In this document: piece by piece, positions 34,700 to 47,622 of the stretch | How the letters are laid out: each line of letters begins with the position of its first letter | Position numbering within the stretch: the stretch's first letter is position 1 | Source of the DNA: Akkermansia muciniphila | Lineage (GTDB): Bacteria > Verrucomicrobiota > Verrucomicrobiia > Limisphaerales > SXTU01 | Length of the DNA stretch: 52,359 nt | NCBI GenBank assembly: GCA_945874145.1 | Contig: CAMCFN010000026.1 | Location: forward strand, 1-52,359 | Reading direction: 5' to 3' | Position numbers and translations under genes: made by a program | The notes under the pieces: generated by a model | Told to the model about the DNA's origin: nothing | The model's input: only the letters and a program-made list of their open reading frames with translations | The model's database searches: none

Positions 34700-35135
34700 A
34701 GCCCGTGAGCAGGCGCTGGTGGTGGCGGGGCTCATGCGGATTCGCAAACAGATGCCGGTGACCACGCTGGGCATCGACTCGGACGACGACGGGGCGTTCA
34801 TCAACGAGACGGTCGCGGCTTACTGCAAGGCGGAGGGCCTGGCGTTCACGCGCTCGCGTCCGCATCACAAGAACGTTCAGGCCTGGATTGAACAGAAGAA
34901 CGGGGCCGTGATCCGCAGAATGGTGGGCCACGAGCAGCTTTCCGGGCTGGTCACCGGGCAAGGACTGGCGAAGTTGCTGGCGGCTGTGCGCCTCTACGTG
35001 AACTACTTTCAGTCCTCCTTCAAACTGCGGGAGCGAATCCGCGTGGGAGCCAAAGTGAAGAAAGCGTATCACCCGCCGGCCACGCCCTGCGACCGGTTGC
35101 TGGCGCACGCGGCCACTGTCTCCGTAGCAGGGTAG
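34700..35135 (+). pseudogene. Integrase-catalytic-domain (rve) transposase fragment
   Basis: About 145 codons matching the central and C-terminal part of a DDE/rve transposase: LGIDSDDDGAFINETVAAYC carries the second catalytic Asp, and the AWIEQKNGAVIRRMVG segment holds the catalytic Glu. The end has YHPPATPCDRLL, typical of this family. The N-terminal helix-turn-helix and first catalytic Asp are missing, so it cannot be active. It is broken at its left end, next to the IS630 fragment. Confidence 0.78.
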
Positions 35136-35224
35136 GCCACGCTCCGGCTCGCTACGGTGTCTCAACCGCGTGAAACAACGCGCAGCGACACAGGAAAAAG
35201 CAGCGTTTATCTGGCCCTGTTCAT

Positions 35225-35650
35225 GGTAACAATTTGGAATGAGGCAACGGGCATCCGCGCGCGCCAGTCGCCCGCAAGACCGCTTTCAATTTCGCGAACG
35301 CCAGCGCGATAGGATTGAGGTCCGGGGCTGTAGGCGGGTAGGTAAAGCAAGTCCGCCCCATGGGCCGCAAGCACCGCCCCCCCCCGCCACCTTGCGGCTG
35401 GCAAGGTTGTCACAGATGACCAGGTCGCCCCGTTGCAGGGTAGGCCCCACTCACTCTCTGACGTAGGCCAAGAACATCTCCCCGTCCAGGGGGGCATCAA
35501 TCAGCAACGGAGCCGTCAGCCGGTCGTGGCGCAGCGCGGCCAGCAAAGTCGCACTGCGCCAGTGGCCGTGGGGCAGGCGATCCAGACAGCGGCGGGGCTT
35601 GGGGGCGCGGCCATACCGGCGGAACATTTGGGTGTTCAGGACGATTTAAT
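35225..35650 (-). pseudogene. IS630-family transposase, frameshifted DDE fragment
   Basis: The minus strand reads DRLPHGHWRSATLLAALRHD, then LTAPLLIDAPLDGEMFLAYV, and after a shift GDLVICDN and DLLYLPAYSP; a further shift gives AFAKLKAVLRATGARG. This is the DDE core of an IS630-type transposase in at least three frames with a stop between. It differs in position and strand from the IS630 C-terminal fragment at 34.4 kb, so either one element was rearranged or two were present. Confidence 0.75.
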
Positions 35651-35849
35651 CGAGAAACACGACTCGCCTGCCACAGCCACCAACGGACGCGCTCGGCCTG
35701 GGCCGGAGCTGGGCGGTGCGTAGGAGCCGCCCAGCATAGTTGCGGTCGTAGCCAAAGTCCTCGCAGAGCTCGTCGAGGAGCCGGGCTTTGCCCAAGCGGG
35801 CTTCGAGCTTGGGCGACAGTTCGGTTTTAAGCGCGGGACTCATGTTCAT
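35646..35849 (-). pseudogene. Transposase N-terminal fragment
   Basis: About 67 codons reading LGKARLLDELCEDFGYDRNY, AGRLLRTAQLRPRPS, which resembles the N-terminal helix-turn-helix of rve-type transposases (LLDEFCxVTGYxRKYAxRLL). It could be the missing front of the rve fragment at 34.7 kb, but lies on the opposite strand. The frame ends where the IS630 fragment begins. Confidence 0.55.
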
Positions 35850-36036
35850 CGGATCGGGTTGTGCGGCGCCTTTTAACCGTGAAACAACGATGGCTCTGCG
35901 CCCAAATCTGTGCGCGCCCTTGGTCGTCTATTTGGAGTCCACGCAGACCGTAAAGTATTTTGAAAAACCTCTTGCGCTCTTCAGAACCTGTGCTAAGTTG
36001 TTTGTGTTGTCGCGAGCTAAGTAGCTCAAAACAAGC

Positions 36037-36056
36037 TGTCAACAAATTTGTTGACA
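36037..36056. promoter_or_regulatory. Perfect 20-bp palindrome at the rRNA promoter
   Basis: TGTCAACAAATTTGTTGACA is its own reverse complement. Its right end is the TTGACA taken as the -35 box of the rRNA promoter, so a protein bound here would block or modulate RNA polymerase. Because of the symmetry, TTGACA also occurs on the minus strand, so a divergent promoter is an alternative reading. Confidence 0.5.
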
Positions 36057-36078
36057 ATTGAAATTTTGTTATTATTTT
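36051..36078 (+). promoter_or_regulatory. Putative rRNA operon promoter
   Basis: TTGACA (36051-36056), 16-bp spacer, TATTTT (36073-36078), followed by a leader of nearly 190 nt to the 16S gene. The -35 is perfect, the -10 moderate. TATTAT at 36070-36075 is a nearby alternative, but with a spacer of only 13 bp. Confidence 0.5.
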
Positions 36079-36269
36079 TGGCATCAACAGGATTGAGTTC
36101 ATACTCAAATCCTTGTTTCTGTGTCGGAAAATATAATAATGTTCTAGGTCTTTGAAAACTAAATTGTGCGACAATAGATAGCCCCTTTTATAATTCGGTA
36201 GCGAATTATACAAAGTTTTAATATTGCAATATGTTGAATTAAATGTTCAACAGATTCAAGCTAACCATT

Positions 36270-37846
<1,577 letters not shown>

Positions 37847-37976
37847 TAATAGGACTAAACGGTTCTTAGGTCGTTTCAATCAAGTTGATTGTACATTGGG
37901 TTGGTATATTGTCGCACAATTTAATTTTTAGAGCGTTCTTTAACTCAAATTATACCGTATAGACGTAAGATTATAC

Positions 37977-38049
37977 GGGGCTGTAGCTCAGTTGGTAGAG
38001 CGGTAGCTTTGCAAGCTATAGGTCAGGAGTTCAACTCTCCTCAGCTCCA
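37977..38049 (+). tRNA. tRNA-Ala (anticodon TGC)
   Basis: A 73-nt tRNA with acceptor stem GGGGCTG paired to CAGCTCC, D-arm TAGCTCAGTTGGTAGAG and the anticodon loop CTTTGCA, giving TGC. The T-arm reads AGGAGTTCAACTCTCCT. No CCA is encoded. It lies in the 16S-23S spacer, as in many bacteria. Confidence 0.96.
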
Positions 38050-38059
38050 TGCCTTGCGA

Positions 38060-38136
38060 GGGCCTGTAGCTCAGTTGGTTAGAGCATGCGCTTGATAAGC
38101 GCAGGGTCACTGGTTCGAATCCAGTCAGGCCCACCA
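38060..38136 (+). tRNA. tRNA-Ile (anticodon GAT)
   Basis: A 77-nt tRNA including an encoded CCA end. The acceptor stem is GGGCCTG paired with CAGGCCC, and the anticodon loop TTGATAA gives GAT. The T-arm has GGTTCGAATCC. It lies 10 bp after tRNA-Ala. The mix of encoded and non-encoded CCA in one spacer is noted. Confidence 0.97.
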
Positions 38137-38229
38137 TCAATTTAGTATTTTGAAATGAGTTCTTTGAAAACTACACACAATGTAAATAATGTTTCGTCAG
38201 TTCCGTCTTTTTAGACTGGACAAAATTGT

Positions 38230-41087
<2,858 letters not shown>

Positions 41088-41166
41088 CTTTCCAATGAAA
41101 GCATCTATCGAGACATTAAATTGTGTGTAGTTTTCCAAGGACTTATGACATTAGTTCTTTGCTTTT

Positions 41167-41281
41167 ATTGGTGGCCATAAAGCTGTGGTCCGACCCGATC
41201 CCTTTCCGAACTCGGCCGTCAAACACAGTATTGCCGATGGTAGTAGTTGTATAGCCTCTGCGAGAGTAGGTAGCCGCCAAT
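41167..41281 (+). rRNA. rrf: 5S ribosomal RNA
   Basis: About 115 nt. ATTGGTGGC at the start pairs with GCCGCCAAT at the end, and the conserved CCGAACTCGG and GCCGATGGTAGT stretches are present. It follows the 23S gene by about 80 bp and is followed by the operon terminator. It is shorter than the 120 nt of E. coli by only a few bases. Confidence 0.95.
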
Positions 41282-41289
41282 TTTTTCTT

Positions 41290-41322
41290 AAAAAGCCGAA
41301 CCTATGTTCGGCTTTTTTTTTT
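41290..41322 (+). terminator. Rho-independent terminator of the rRNA operon
   Basis: AAAAAGCCGAAC and GTTCGGCTTTTT form a stem with a 4-nt loop, followed by a run of ten or so T. It lies 8 bp after the 5S gene. The A-tract on the left makes it potentially bidirectional. Confidence 0.95.
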
Positions 41323-41414
41323 GTAGGCTCCAGGCTAGAAGAGAATTCACGATTAGACGTTTTCGTTTTAACTTGCTAAAAATGGCTGTCACCTGATAGT
41401 TTCAATATAAATAT

Positions 41415-42170
41415 ATGGCAGCGATCGGCCGATTCCAGAAGGGCGATGAGATATTCTTCGCGAAGGTCGTAGATGGTGAGCTTTTTCGCCTACATGGCGA
41501 TGTGTTCGGATCGCCTTCTTTTGACAAAAAGCCATTCCCGATAAAGGGAATAAAAACGTTGATACCAGTTCAGCCGTCAAAAGTAATTGCTGTAGGCTTG
41601 AACTATGCTGATCATGCTCGTGAGTCTGGAAAACCACTTCCTAAAGAGCCGTTATTTTGGTTGAAGGCTCCCACTTCACTCCTCCCTGACGGTGCAAAGA
41701 TTGAGATTCCATTTCCGCATCATCGGACTGATTTTGAAGCTGAGATGGCTATCGTAATTGGTCGCCGCGTTCGAAATGTTACACCTGCTGCAGCCGCTCG
41801 CTATATATTTGGATACACGTCCGCCCAAGATGTAAGCGATCGGACGATCCAGAACTCTGAGAGTCAGTGGGCGCGTTGTAAATCGTTCGATTCATTTACG
41901 CCTCTTGGCCCATACGTCGAGACGAAAATTGATCCGCATGATCTAACCATCCAATTGTTTCAGAACGGGCAATTGCGTCAGAATTCCAATACTAGCCAGA
42001 TGATCTTCAACTGCTTTGAGCTAGTTAGTTTTGTAAGCACAAACATGACCCTGTTGCCTGGTGACGTAATTGTGACTGGGACTCCTAGTGGGGTGGGGCC
42101 AATCGAATCTGGCGATCGTCTTGAGGTTCGGATTCAAGGACTGGCTCCCTTGGTAAATACTGTTAAGTAA
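41415..42170 (+). CDS. Fumarylacetoacetate hydrolase family protein
   Basis: A 251-residue protein with the FAH C-terminal catalytic fold. The metal-binding region includes the family segments VGLNYADHARE, FEAEMAIVIG with acidic ligands, and GYTSAQDVSDR. The end LPGDVIVTGTPSGVGPI is highly characteristic. Members act as isomerases/decarboxylases of aromatic breakdown, as acylpyruvases or as oxaloacetate decarboxylases; nothing here picks one. The reading frame uses many A/T-ending codons (ATA, TTA, AAT), unlike the GC-rich genes outside the 36-44 kb block but like proS next door. The start at 41415 is preceded by an AT-rich stretch without a clear Shine-Dalgarno sequence. Confidence 0.88.
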   Translation: MAAIGRFQKGDEIFFAKVVDGELFRLHGDVFGSPSFDKKPFPIKGIKTLIPVQPSKVIAVGLNYADHARESGKPLPKEPLFWLKAPTSLLPDGAKIEIPFPHHRTDFEAEMAIVIGRRVRNVTPAAAARYIFGYTSAQDVSDRTIQNSESQWARCKSFDSFTPLGPYVETKIDPHDLTIQLFQNGQLRQNSNTSQMIFNCFELVSFVSTNMTLLPGDVIVTGTPSGVGPIESGDRLEVRIQGLAPLVNTVK

Positions 42171-42234
42171 TAGACTCCATTTTGCTGAAATTGGGCGGTG
42201 TCCCACGTAGGATTTCTTATTAAAATTTCACCAA

Positions 42235-43998
42235 ATGCGTTGGTCCCGTTCGTTCATACCCACACTTAAGGAAAGCCCCGCAGAAGCGGAAATTCTGTCT
42301 CACAAGCTGCTCCTTCGAGCAGGAGTTGTCAGAAGATTGACCGGAGGGCTATATACCTTCTTGCCTTTGGGGTTGCGGGTTTTGCGGAAGATTGAAGGGA
42401 TCATTCGTGAAGAGATCAGTTCTGTTGGTGGTTTGGAAGTGCTCATGCCAGCGCTTCAGCCTTCAGAGATCTGGCACCAATCAGGACGTTATGAAACAGC
42501 GAGTGGCGTCTTGTATAAGGCCAGAGATCGGTCCAACAAGGAATGGGTTTTAAGTCCAACAGCGGAGGAGGTTATCACCACGTTGGCGGCCGGTGAGATA
42601 AGTTCCTATCGCCAAATGCCTCTGAATTTTTTCCAAGTCAGCGTAAAATTTCGGGATGAGATTCGACCTCGATTTGGATTAATGCGCGCGAAGGAGTTCA
42701 TTATGAAGGACGCATATTCCTTCGATTGCAGCGACGAAGCCGCTACGATTAGCTATCGTAAAATGTTCGCGGCTTATCAACGCATCTTCAACCGCTGCGG
42801 GTTAATAAACTTTCCGGTTGAAGCGGACACTGGAGTCATTGGCGGCAGCCATTCCCATGAATTCATGGTGCCAGCTGAAACAGGGGAAAACGACGTTGTT
42901 TACTGCGATTCAGGTCAATACGCAGCAAACATCGAGAAAGCTACTAGCGCTGGGCCTTTAGAGCCGGCCTCAAAGAGCGAGACAGGTGATGCGCCCGAAA
43001 AATTTTACACACCTGGCGTTACCTCAATCGAAGGGTTGAGGGCTGCCCCTTTTAATGTATCTGGCTCTCAACAGATCAAAACGCTGATCTTCATGGTCAA
43101 ACCATCAGTTGCGGATGCAACTAAAGCAGTTGTTGTGCTCCTCCGTGGCGACGACCAGTTGAATGAGGCAAAATTTGCGGGATTGGTGGGGTCAACGGTC
43201 TTTCGTCCAGCGACAGGGGATGAAATCTTCTCGATGTTGAATGCGCACCCTGGGTCTTTGGGTGCTGTCACTTCTACGCTCTCCACCAGCAGCCTGACTT
43301 TAACAGTGCTGGCTGATGAAGCACTTCGTGGGGCAAGAGGTATGACTACGGGCGCAAATGAAGACGGCTTTCATCTCCGCCACGTCAACATGGACCGAGA
43401 CGTCTTGGTGACGTGCTGGGGCGATTTGCGCACAGTCAAGGCCGGCGAATTGTGCGTATCGACTGGAAAACCTCTGAAAATACAACGTGCCATTGAGGTT
43501 GGCCATGTTTTTAAGCTCGGAACCAAATACAGCGAAAAATTTAATGCCCGATTTCTCGATGCCGAAGGTAAATCCCAGCTCTGTGTAATGGGTTGCTACG
43601 GCATCGGCGTCACGCGGACGCTTCAGGCCATTATTGAGCAGAGCAATGACAAGGACGGAATCATCTGGCCTCTTGCTGTTGCTCCTTACGCAGTCTGTAT
43701 CACCCCGCTCTCGGTCGTGCCGGGTTCAGCAGTAATGCAGACAGCGGAGCGGCTTTATACTGAACTCACGGCTGCTGGCGTGGAGGTGATGCTGGACGAC
43801 CGCGATGATCGCCCAGGGGTAAAATTTAAGGATGCCGACCTTGTCGGGTTCCCAATTCGGCTGGGGATCGGGGAGAAATCTCTGGCCAAGGGAGAAGTCG
43901 AACTCAAGCCCCGTGGCGGGGTGCTGCAAGCGGTCAAAGTGGAGGATGCGGTCAAACAGGTTCTGGCGGTGATTGCCGCTAAGACTCTGTCTGAATAA
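42235..43998 (+). CDS. proS: Prolyl-tRNA synthetase (bacterial type)
   Basis: A 587-residue class II aminoacyl-tRNA synthetase. The catalytic core has motif 1 around GLYTFLPLGLRVLRKIE, motif 2 near FRDEIRPRFGLMRAKEFIMKD (split in my reading as FRDEIRPRFGLMR then AKEFIMKDAYSFD) and motif 3 GCYGIGVTRTLQ. The insertion domain of the bacterial type, which edits mischarged Ala-tRNA(Pro), lies at about residues 235-385. The anticodon-binding domain with LDDRDDRPGVKFKDADL ends the protein. Length is normal. Codon third positions are far less GC-biased than in genes outside the block. It is preceded by the FAH-family gene with a 64-bp gap. Confidence 0.97.
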   Translation: MRWSRSFIPTLKESPAEAEILSHKLLLRAGVVRRLTGGLYTFLPLGLRVLRKIEGIIREEISSVGGLEVLMPALQPSEIWHQSGRYETASGVLYKARDRSNKEWVLSPTAEEVITTLAAGEISSYRQMPLNFFQVSVKFRDEIRPRFGLMRAKEFIMKDAYSFDCSDEAATISYRKMFAAYQRIFNRCGLINFPVEADTGVIGGSHSHEFMVPAETGENDVVYCDSGQYAANIEKATSAGPLEPASKSETGDAPEKFYTPGVTSIEGLRAAPFNVSGSQQIKTLIFMVKPSVADATKAVVVLLRGDDQLNEAKFAGLVGSTVFRPATGDEIFSMLNAHPGSLGAVTSTLSTSSLTLTVLADEALRGARGMTTGANEDGFHLRHVNMDRDVLVTCWGDLRTVKAGELCVSTGKPLKIQRAIEVGHVFKLGTKYSEKFNARFLDAEGKSQLCVMGCYGIGVTRTLQAIIEQSNDKDGIIWPLAVAPYAVCITPLSVVPGSAVMQTAERLYTELTAAGVEVMLDDRDDRPGVKFKDADLVGFPIRLGIGEKSLAKGEVELKPRGGVLQAVKVEDAVKQVLAVIAAKTLSE

Positions 43999-44189
43999 TC
44001 GGTTTTTGGGAAAATGGTTGAGATTCTGGCGGTCCGCTGGAGGACGAGGGAACGACCAGTGAAGAAGTGAATTGCCATCCGCTGGCCAATCCGGCGGCAC
44101 ATTTTAAGCACCGCTTCCGTTGGGGCGTGAAAACGCCAGCTACGAAACCAGCCTCACCGAGGCCCTATTGGTCAAAGGCCGCCGCCTTT

Positions 44190-44368
44190 AACTGGCCGTC
44201 GCGGTCGTCAAATGCTCTGATGCCACCGTGGGTTTCAAAGTATTGGCGCGCCGCTGGGTAGTGGAGCGCACCTTCGGCTGGTTGATGCACCAGCGCCCAA
44301 GCTTGGGTGCATATCGCAATTATCCGAATCCAACTCCGCCGACGGGCTTGATTCCTCGGCGCTCATGA
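44190..44368 (+). pseudogene. IS5-family transposase, C-terminal fragment
   Basis: The plus strand reads LAVAVVKCSDATVGFKVLAR, then RWVVERTFGWLMHQRPSLG, the end of the DDE domain of IS5-type transposases (the RRWVVERTFxWL motif with the catalytic Glu). A stop precedes it in frame, and the tail after LGAYRNYPN is unrelated. The upstream stretch 43999-44189 shows no recognisable gene. It marks the right side of the AT-richer block. Confidence 0.78.
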
Positions 44369-44439
44369 TTTTCGGACCCAATCTTAGGCAGTTTAGTGTC
44401 TGCTGGCGCTTCGCCCCCCCCCCTTCTGTTTGGGAGCAA

Positions 44440-45321
44440 TCAAGACTTGATTCCGGCGATCAGTCGTTCCAAACGGTGGCCATACTCCACGAAATTTTGG
44501 CGCACTGGTTCATCGCTGGTGGCCTTCGCGTTGGCGTCGTGAAAGACCACGACCATGTGTGGTTCAATGCTGATGCCGGCATTGTAGCCTCGCCCCAAAG
44601 CATCCGCGAGAATGCGCTGCACCTGCCCTTGCCCTTCTCCGGGCCAGTTGTAGTCCGCGTCATTCTTCGCCGGAATCCAAGTGGCGTCCTTTACGTGGAT
44701 GTGCGCGACGTGATCCCTCACGGTGGTCCAAAACTCCCATGCGTTCTGCTTGGGCCACGGCGCGGGGAGCCGGCGGTCAGCGTTGAAAATCGGGTTGGCG
44801 GTGTCGAAGACCCACTTCATGCCGGGGCAGTGCTCCAGCATTTCCAACGCATGGGCGGAGCTCATGCCGCCGTAATTCATGCAGTTCTCGTGGACCGGTG
44901 TGAGGCCGGCGTCCGTGAACATCTTCACGACCTCGCGCACCCTCTCGAAGACGACGGGAGGCGTGATCGCGTCAGAGTCCTTCGGCTTGAAACTCATGAT
45001 GCGAACAAATTTTGTGCCCAGCCGTTGCATGCGTGGGATGGCGCGGCGCACTTCGGCAACCGTGACCTCGAAGGGGGTCTCGATGGATTTCGCCCAGTTC
45101 ATGATCGTGGAGCCAAAGCAATAAACGTTCAGGCCGTTCTCCTGAAGCTTGGCACAGGCGAGATCGAAAGCGGCATCGGGGATATCATGGAAGTTGGCTT
45201 TCGGAAAGCCCGGCACTTCCACGCCCCGCATTTCGATGTGTTTCCAGCCCAGTTCCTGTGCGGCCCGTATCTGTGAGTCAAGGCTGCTGCCTGCTTCGTC
45301 GCCGATTCCCATGAAATTCAT
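44440..45321 (-). CDS. Sugar phosphate isomerase/epimerase-like TIM barrel protein
   Basis: A 293-residue AP-endonuclease-2/xylose-isomerase-like TIM barrel. Metal-binding positions are suggested by VHENCMNYGG (Glu), KWVFDTANP (Asp), HIHVKDATW (His, Asp) and GISIEPHMV (Glu), in the order seen in this fold. No signal peptide is present. Substrate unknown; such proteins in Verrucomicrobia are often linked to inositol or rare sugar use. It is again GC-rich, so it lies outside the AT-richer block. It starts at ATG 45321 (MNFMGIGDEAGSS). Confidence 0.87.
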   Translation of the reverse strand: MNFMGIGDEAGSSLDSQIRAAQELGWKHIEMRGVEVPGFPKANFHDIPDAAFDLACAKLQENGLNVYCFGSTIMNWAKSIETPFEVTVAEVRRAIPRMQRLGTKFVRIMSFKPKDSDAITPPVVFERVREVVKMFTDAGLTPVHENCMNYGGMSSAHALEMLEHCPGMKWVFDTANPIFNADRRLPAPWPKQNAWEFWTTVRDHVAHIHVKDATWIPAKNDADYNWPGEGQGQVQRILADALGRGYNAGISIEPHMVVVFHDANAKATSDEPVRQNFVEYGHRLERLIAGIKS

Positions 45322-45923
45322 AGTCGTGCTTTCGTTTTGGCAATTAAGTCACAGATGTGGCGGGCAACTCAACCCAGATCCTGCCATGCTCTCTGGTGCT
45401 GGCCTAGCAAAACCTGCTCGTTACGCCTGGCATCTTTGCTTTGGAGGGTGTCCCGCTAGCACAGCCGTCTGTTGGTTCGACATCCGGAGTTGGTTGGTTC
45501 AGCGTGCCAATGGGCGGCAGGCCAGATCACCGTCCAGAAGCGCAGGCTCCGGACGCTGGCGGCATGAAAAGAAATGTAGCGTGGCACTCGTCGCCCAATG
45601 CGACATCCCACTCTCCAAGCGGCTGGTTTTTGCTCGTTCGATGAGAGCGCCGAGGGCTCAAACGGGCTGGCGTTTGCATGTTGATTGTTGTCTTCTGCTG
45701 GCTTTACTACGGGAGAGATTCCGCCCCGGTTCTGCCGAAAGGGGCCATGACTCGCAAAGAAATGCAGCAGCATCTCCAGAATCATTCAGCGATTACATTA
45801 CCTGCGTGGACGAGGTTGGTGACGATGGATGACGAATATCGACCGTGCTTTTCTGTTTTTTGACCCGCCCGTTCTGTCGTGTCTGATTTCACCCTTTCCC
45901 ACGTCCGCGATAGAAAGCTGCCA
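45322..45923. other. Gene-free stretch before the polyene-like cluster
   Basis: About 600 bp with only short open frames on both strands, none resembling a known family or showing the coding bias of neighbouring genes. GTG at 45879 would extend the next gene by 15 residues. Composition is mixed. I see no repeat, tRNA or clear terminator; it may be decayed coding DNA. Confidence 0.5.
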
Positions 45924-47168
45924 ATGAACGACGTGATCATCATCGGTGGCGGTCCGGGGGGCTCGACCGTTGCCGCGCTGATGGCGGCGCGCGGGCGGCG
46001 CGTGATCCTGCTGGAGCGCGAGCATTTCCCTCGCTTCCACATTGGTGAGTCGCTGCTGCCCTACAACTGGCCCATCTTCGAGGAGTTGGGTGTGCTGCCA
46101 GCGCTGGAGGCGGCGGGCTTCCCGCGTAAGACCGGCGCGCAGTTCCATCTCGGCGACGGCCGCAAGTCACTCAAGCTCGTGTTCCGCGAAGGACGCTTCA
46201 CCGAGCAGCCGCAGACCTTCCAAGTCGAGCGCTCTATCTTCGACCACATGCTGCTCAGGAACGCCGCCGCCAAGGGCGCGGCCGTGCGCGAGGGCTGGCA
46301 GTTTCAGCGTTTTGAACAACTCCCTGACCGCGTGCGCGTGAACGCCACGGACCCTCAGGGCGCGCAGCACACGCTGGAGGGGCGTTACCTCGTGGACGCC
46401 AGCGGTCGTGGTAACGTGACCGGTAATCAGGAGGGGCTGCGCGTCATCCATCCAAAACTGAAGAAGATGGCCATCTTCGGCCATTTCAACGGAGTCATGC
46501 GCGACGAAGGCGAGAAGGGCGGCGACACCGTCGTGGTGCGGCTCGCGGACAAGTGGTTCTGGCTCATCCCGGTGTCGGCCACCAAGGTCAGCGTCGGCTG
46601 CGTGCTCGATGCAAAGGAGCTGGCGGCTGCCAAGACCTCGCCGGAAGTGCTGTTCCACCAAATCGTCGCCACCAGCCCGGTCCTGTGCGAGCGGATGAAG
46701 GATGCGCAACTCGTCGGCGAGTTCCGCACCACGAGCGATTTCTCCTACTACAACCGCCGCCTCACCGGCCCGCGCCTGCTACGCGTGGGTGATGCCGCCG
46801 GTTTCATGGACCCGATTTTCTCCGCCGGTGTTTACCTCGCGATGTTCTCCGGCAAACTCGCCGCTGAGACGATTGATGCGTGCCTGTATCGGCCGTTCGG
46901 CACGCGCTGGCGGTTCGCGCACTACGAGCGAAAGACCTTCCGGGCGCTGCGCTTTTACTGGGAAATGGTCGAGCAGTATTACACCAAACCCTTCATGGAA
47001 CTCTTCCTCGAACCTCGCGAGAAGTGGAGCCTCCCCGCCGCCGTGAACGCCGCGCTCGCCGGTGAACTAACCGGGCGCTGGGCCATCCACTGGCGCATGA
47101 GGCTCTTCTTTTGGCTGGTGAAACTCCAAGCCCGCCGCCCCATCGTGCCGCGCATCCGTTTCGACTGA
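45924..47168 (+). CDS. FAD-dependent oxidoreductase, halogenase-like
   Basis: A 414-residue flavoprotein of the phenol hydroxylase/flavin halogenase group. The FAD-binding start is VIIIGGGPGGSTVAALMA with the LLEREHFPRFHIGESLLP segment. The flavin GD motif is in LRVGDAAGFMDPIFSAG. WFWLIP (residues 211-216) fits WxWxIP, the signature of flavin-dependent halogenases. Flavoproteins of this kind occur in aryl-polyene and flexirubin clusters, where real halogenation is not always shown. I take ATG 45924 (MNDVIIIGG) as start because the FAD motif begins there. The next gene starts 4 bp after its stop, so an operon is likely. Confidence 0.85.
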   Translation: MNDVIIIGGGPGGSTVAALMAARGRRVILLEREHFPRFHIGESLLPYNWPIFEELGVLPALEAAGFPRKTGAQFHLGDGRKSLKLVFREGRFTEQPQTFQVERSIFDHMLLRNAAAKGAAVREGWQFQRFEQLPDRVRVNATDPQGAQHTLEGRYLVDASGRGNVTGNQEGLRVIHPKLKKMAIFGHFNGVMRDEGEKGGDTVVVRLADKWFWLIPVSATKVSVGCVLDAKELAAAKTSPEVLFHQIVATSPVLCERMKDAQLVGEFRTTSDFSYYNRRLTGPRLLRVGDAAGFMDPIFSAGVYLAMFSGKLAAETIDACLYRPFGTRWRFAHYERKTFRALRFYWEMVEQYYTKPFMELFLEPREKWSLPAAVNAALAGELTGRWAIHWRMRLFFWLVKLQARRPIVPRIRFD

Positions 47169-47172
47169 AGCC

Positions 47173-47622
47173 ATGCGCCCCTGCTTTCTTGCCTTGCTGC
47201 TCACGCTGCTCTGCGCCTGTCGCACCGCGCCGCAGCCACGCATAGATACTTCGGCTCCCGGCTGGACGCAGCGCAGCGGCCAGGCCGTCTGGACTCCGGC
47301 GCGCAGCGCGAGTGATGTCGTCATTGACCTGCAAGTCTGGAACCGCGCGGGTGGTGAATGCGTGTTGGACGTGTCCAAGGCCGGCCTGTCTTTCGTCCTC
47401 GCGCACGTCACCGACGACCGCTGGCGCATCGAAGCTTCCACCGGCCAGCGCCATTCCACGGCCGGCAAACCACCTGCGCGCATCGGCTGGCTCCAACTCG
47501 CGCGCTCTCTCTCCGGCCAGCCGCCCTCCGCACCGTGGCAGTTCGAGCGCCGTGACTCCGGTGCGTGGCGGCTCACAAACCCGCAGACCGGCGAACGCTT
47601 CGACGGCTCGCTCACGCCATGA
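47173..47622 (+). CDS. Small outer-membrane lipoprotein, probably DUF3261-like
   Basis: A 149-residue predicted lipoprotein with signal peptide MRPCFLALLLTLLCAC and a lipobox at LLCAC. The rest is soluble, with LQVWNRAGGECVLDVSKAGL and an RWRIEASTGQRH segment. The size, the lipobox and the place directly before an MMPL exporter gene fit the DUF3261 lipoproteins of aryl-polyene clusters, but that name rests on context more than on a motif. It overlaps the next start by 4 bp (ATGA), so translation is coupled. Confidence 0.7.
   Translation: MRPCFLALLLTLLCACRTAPQPRIDTSAPGWTQRSGQAVWTPARSASDVVIDLQVWNRAGGECVLDVSKAGLSFVLAHVTDDRWRIEASTGQRHSTAGKPPARIGWLQLARSLSGQPPSAPWQFERRDSGAWRLTNPQTGERFDGSLTP

Larger units (their letters stand above)
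35850..36269 (+). other. rRNA operon leader region
   Basis: No gene. Base composition changes here from GC-rich to AT-rich at about 35.9 kb. The region holds a perfect 20-bp palindrome, a promoter and the 5' arm of the 16S processing stalk, AAATTGTGCGACAATA (36161-36176), exactly complementary to 37907-37922 after the 16S gene. The boxA-like CTTTGAAAACT lies just before that arm and recurs before the 23S gene. Confidence 0.7.

Noticed and set aside
34098..35849. A complete, active insertion sequence
   Set aside because: Every transposase piece lacks catalytic residues or is frameshifted, and no pair of terminal inverted repeats or target duplication could be read.
45456..45863. Short open frames on both strands before the flavoprotein gene
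   Set aside because: No motif, no ribosome binding site and no coding bias; left as gene-free.
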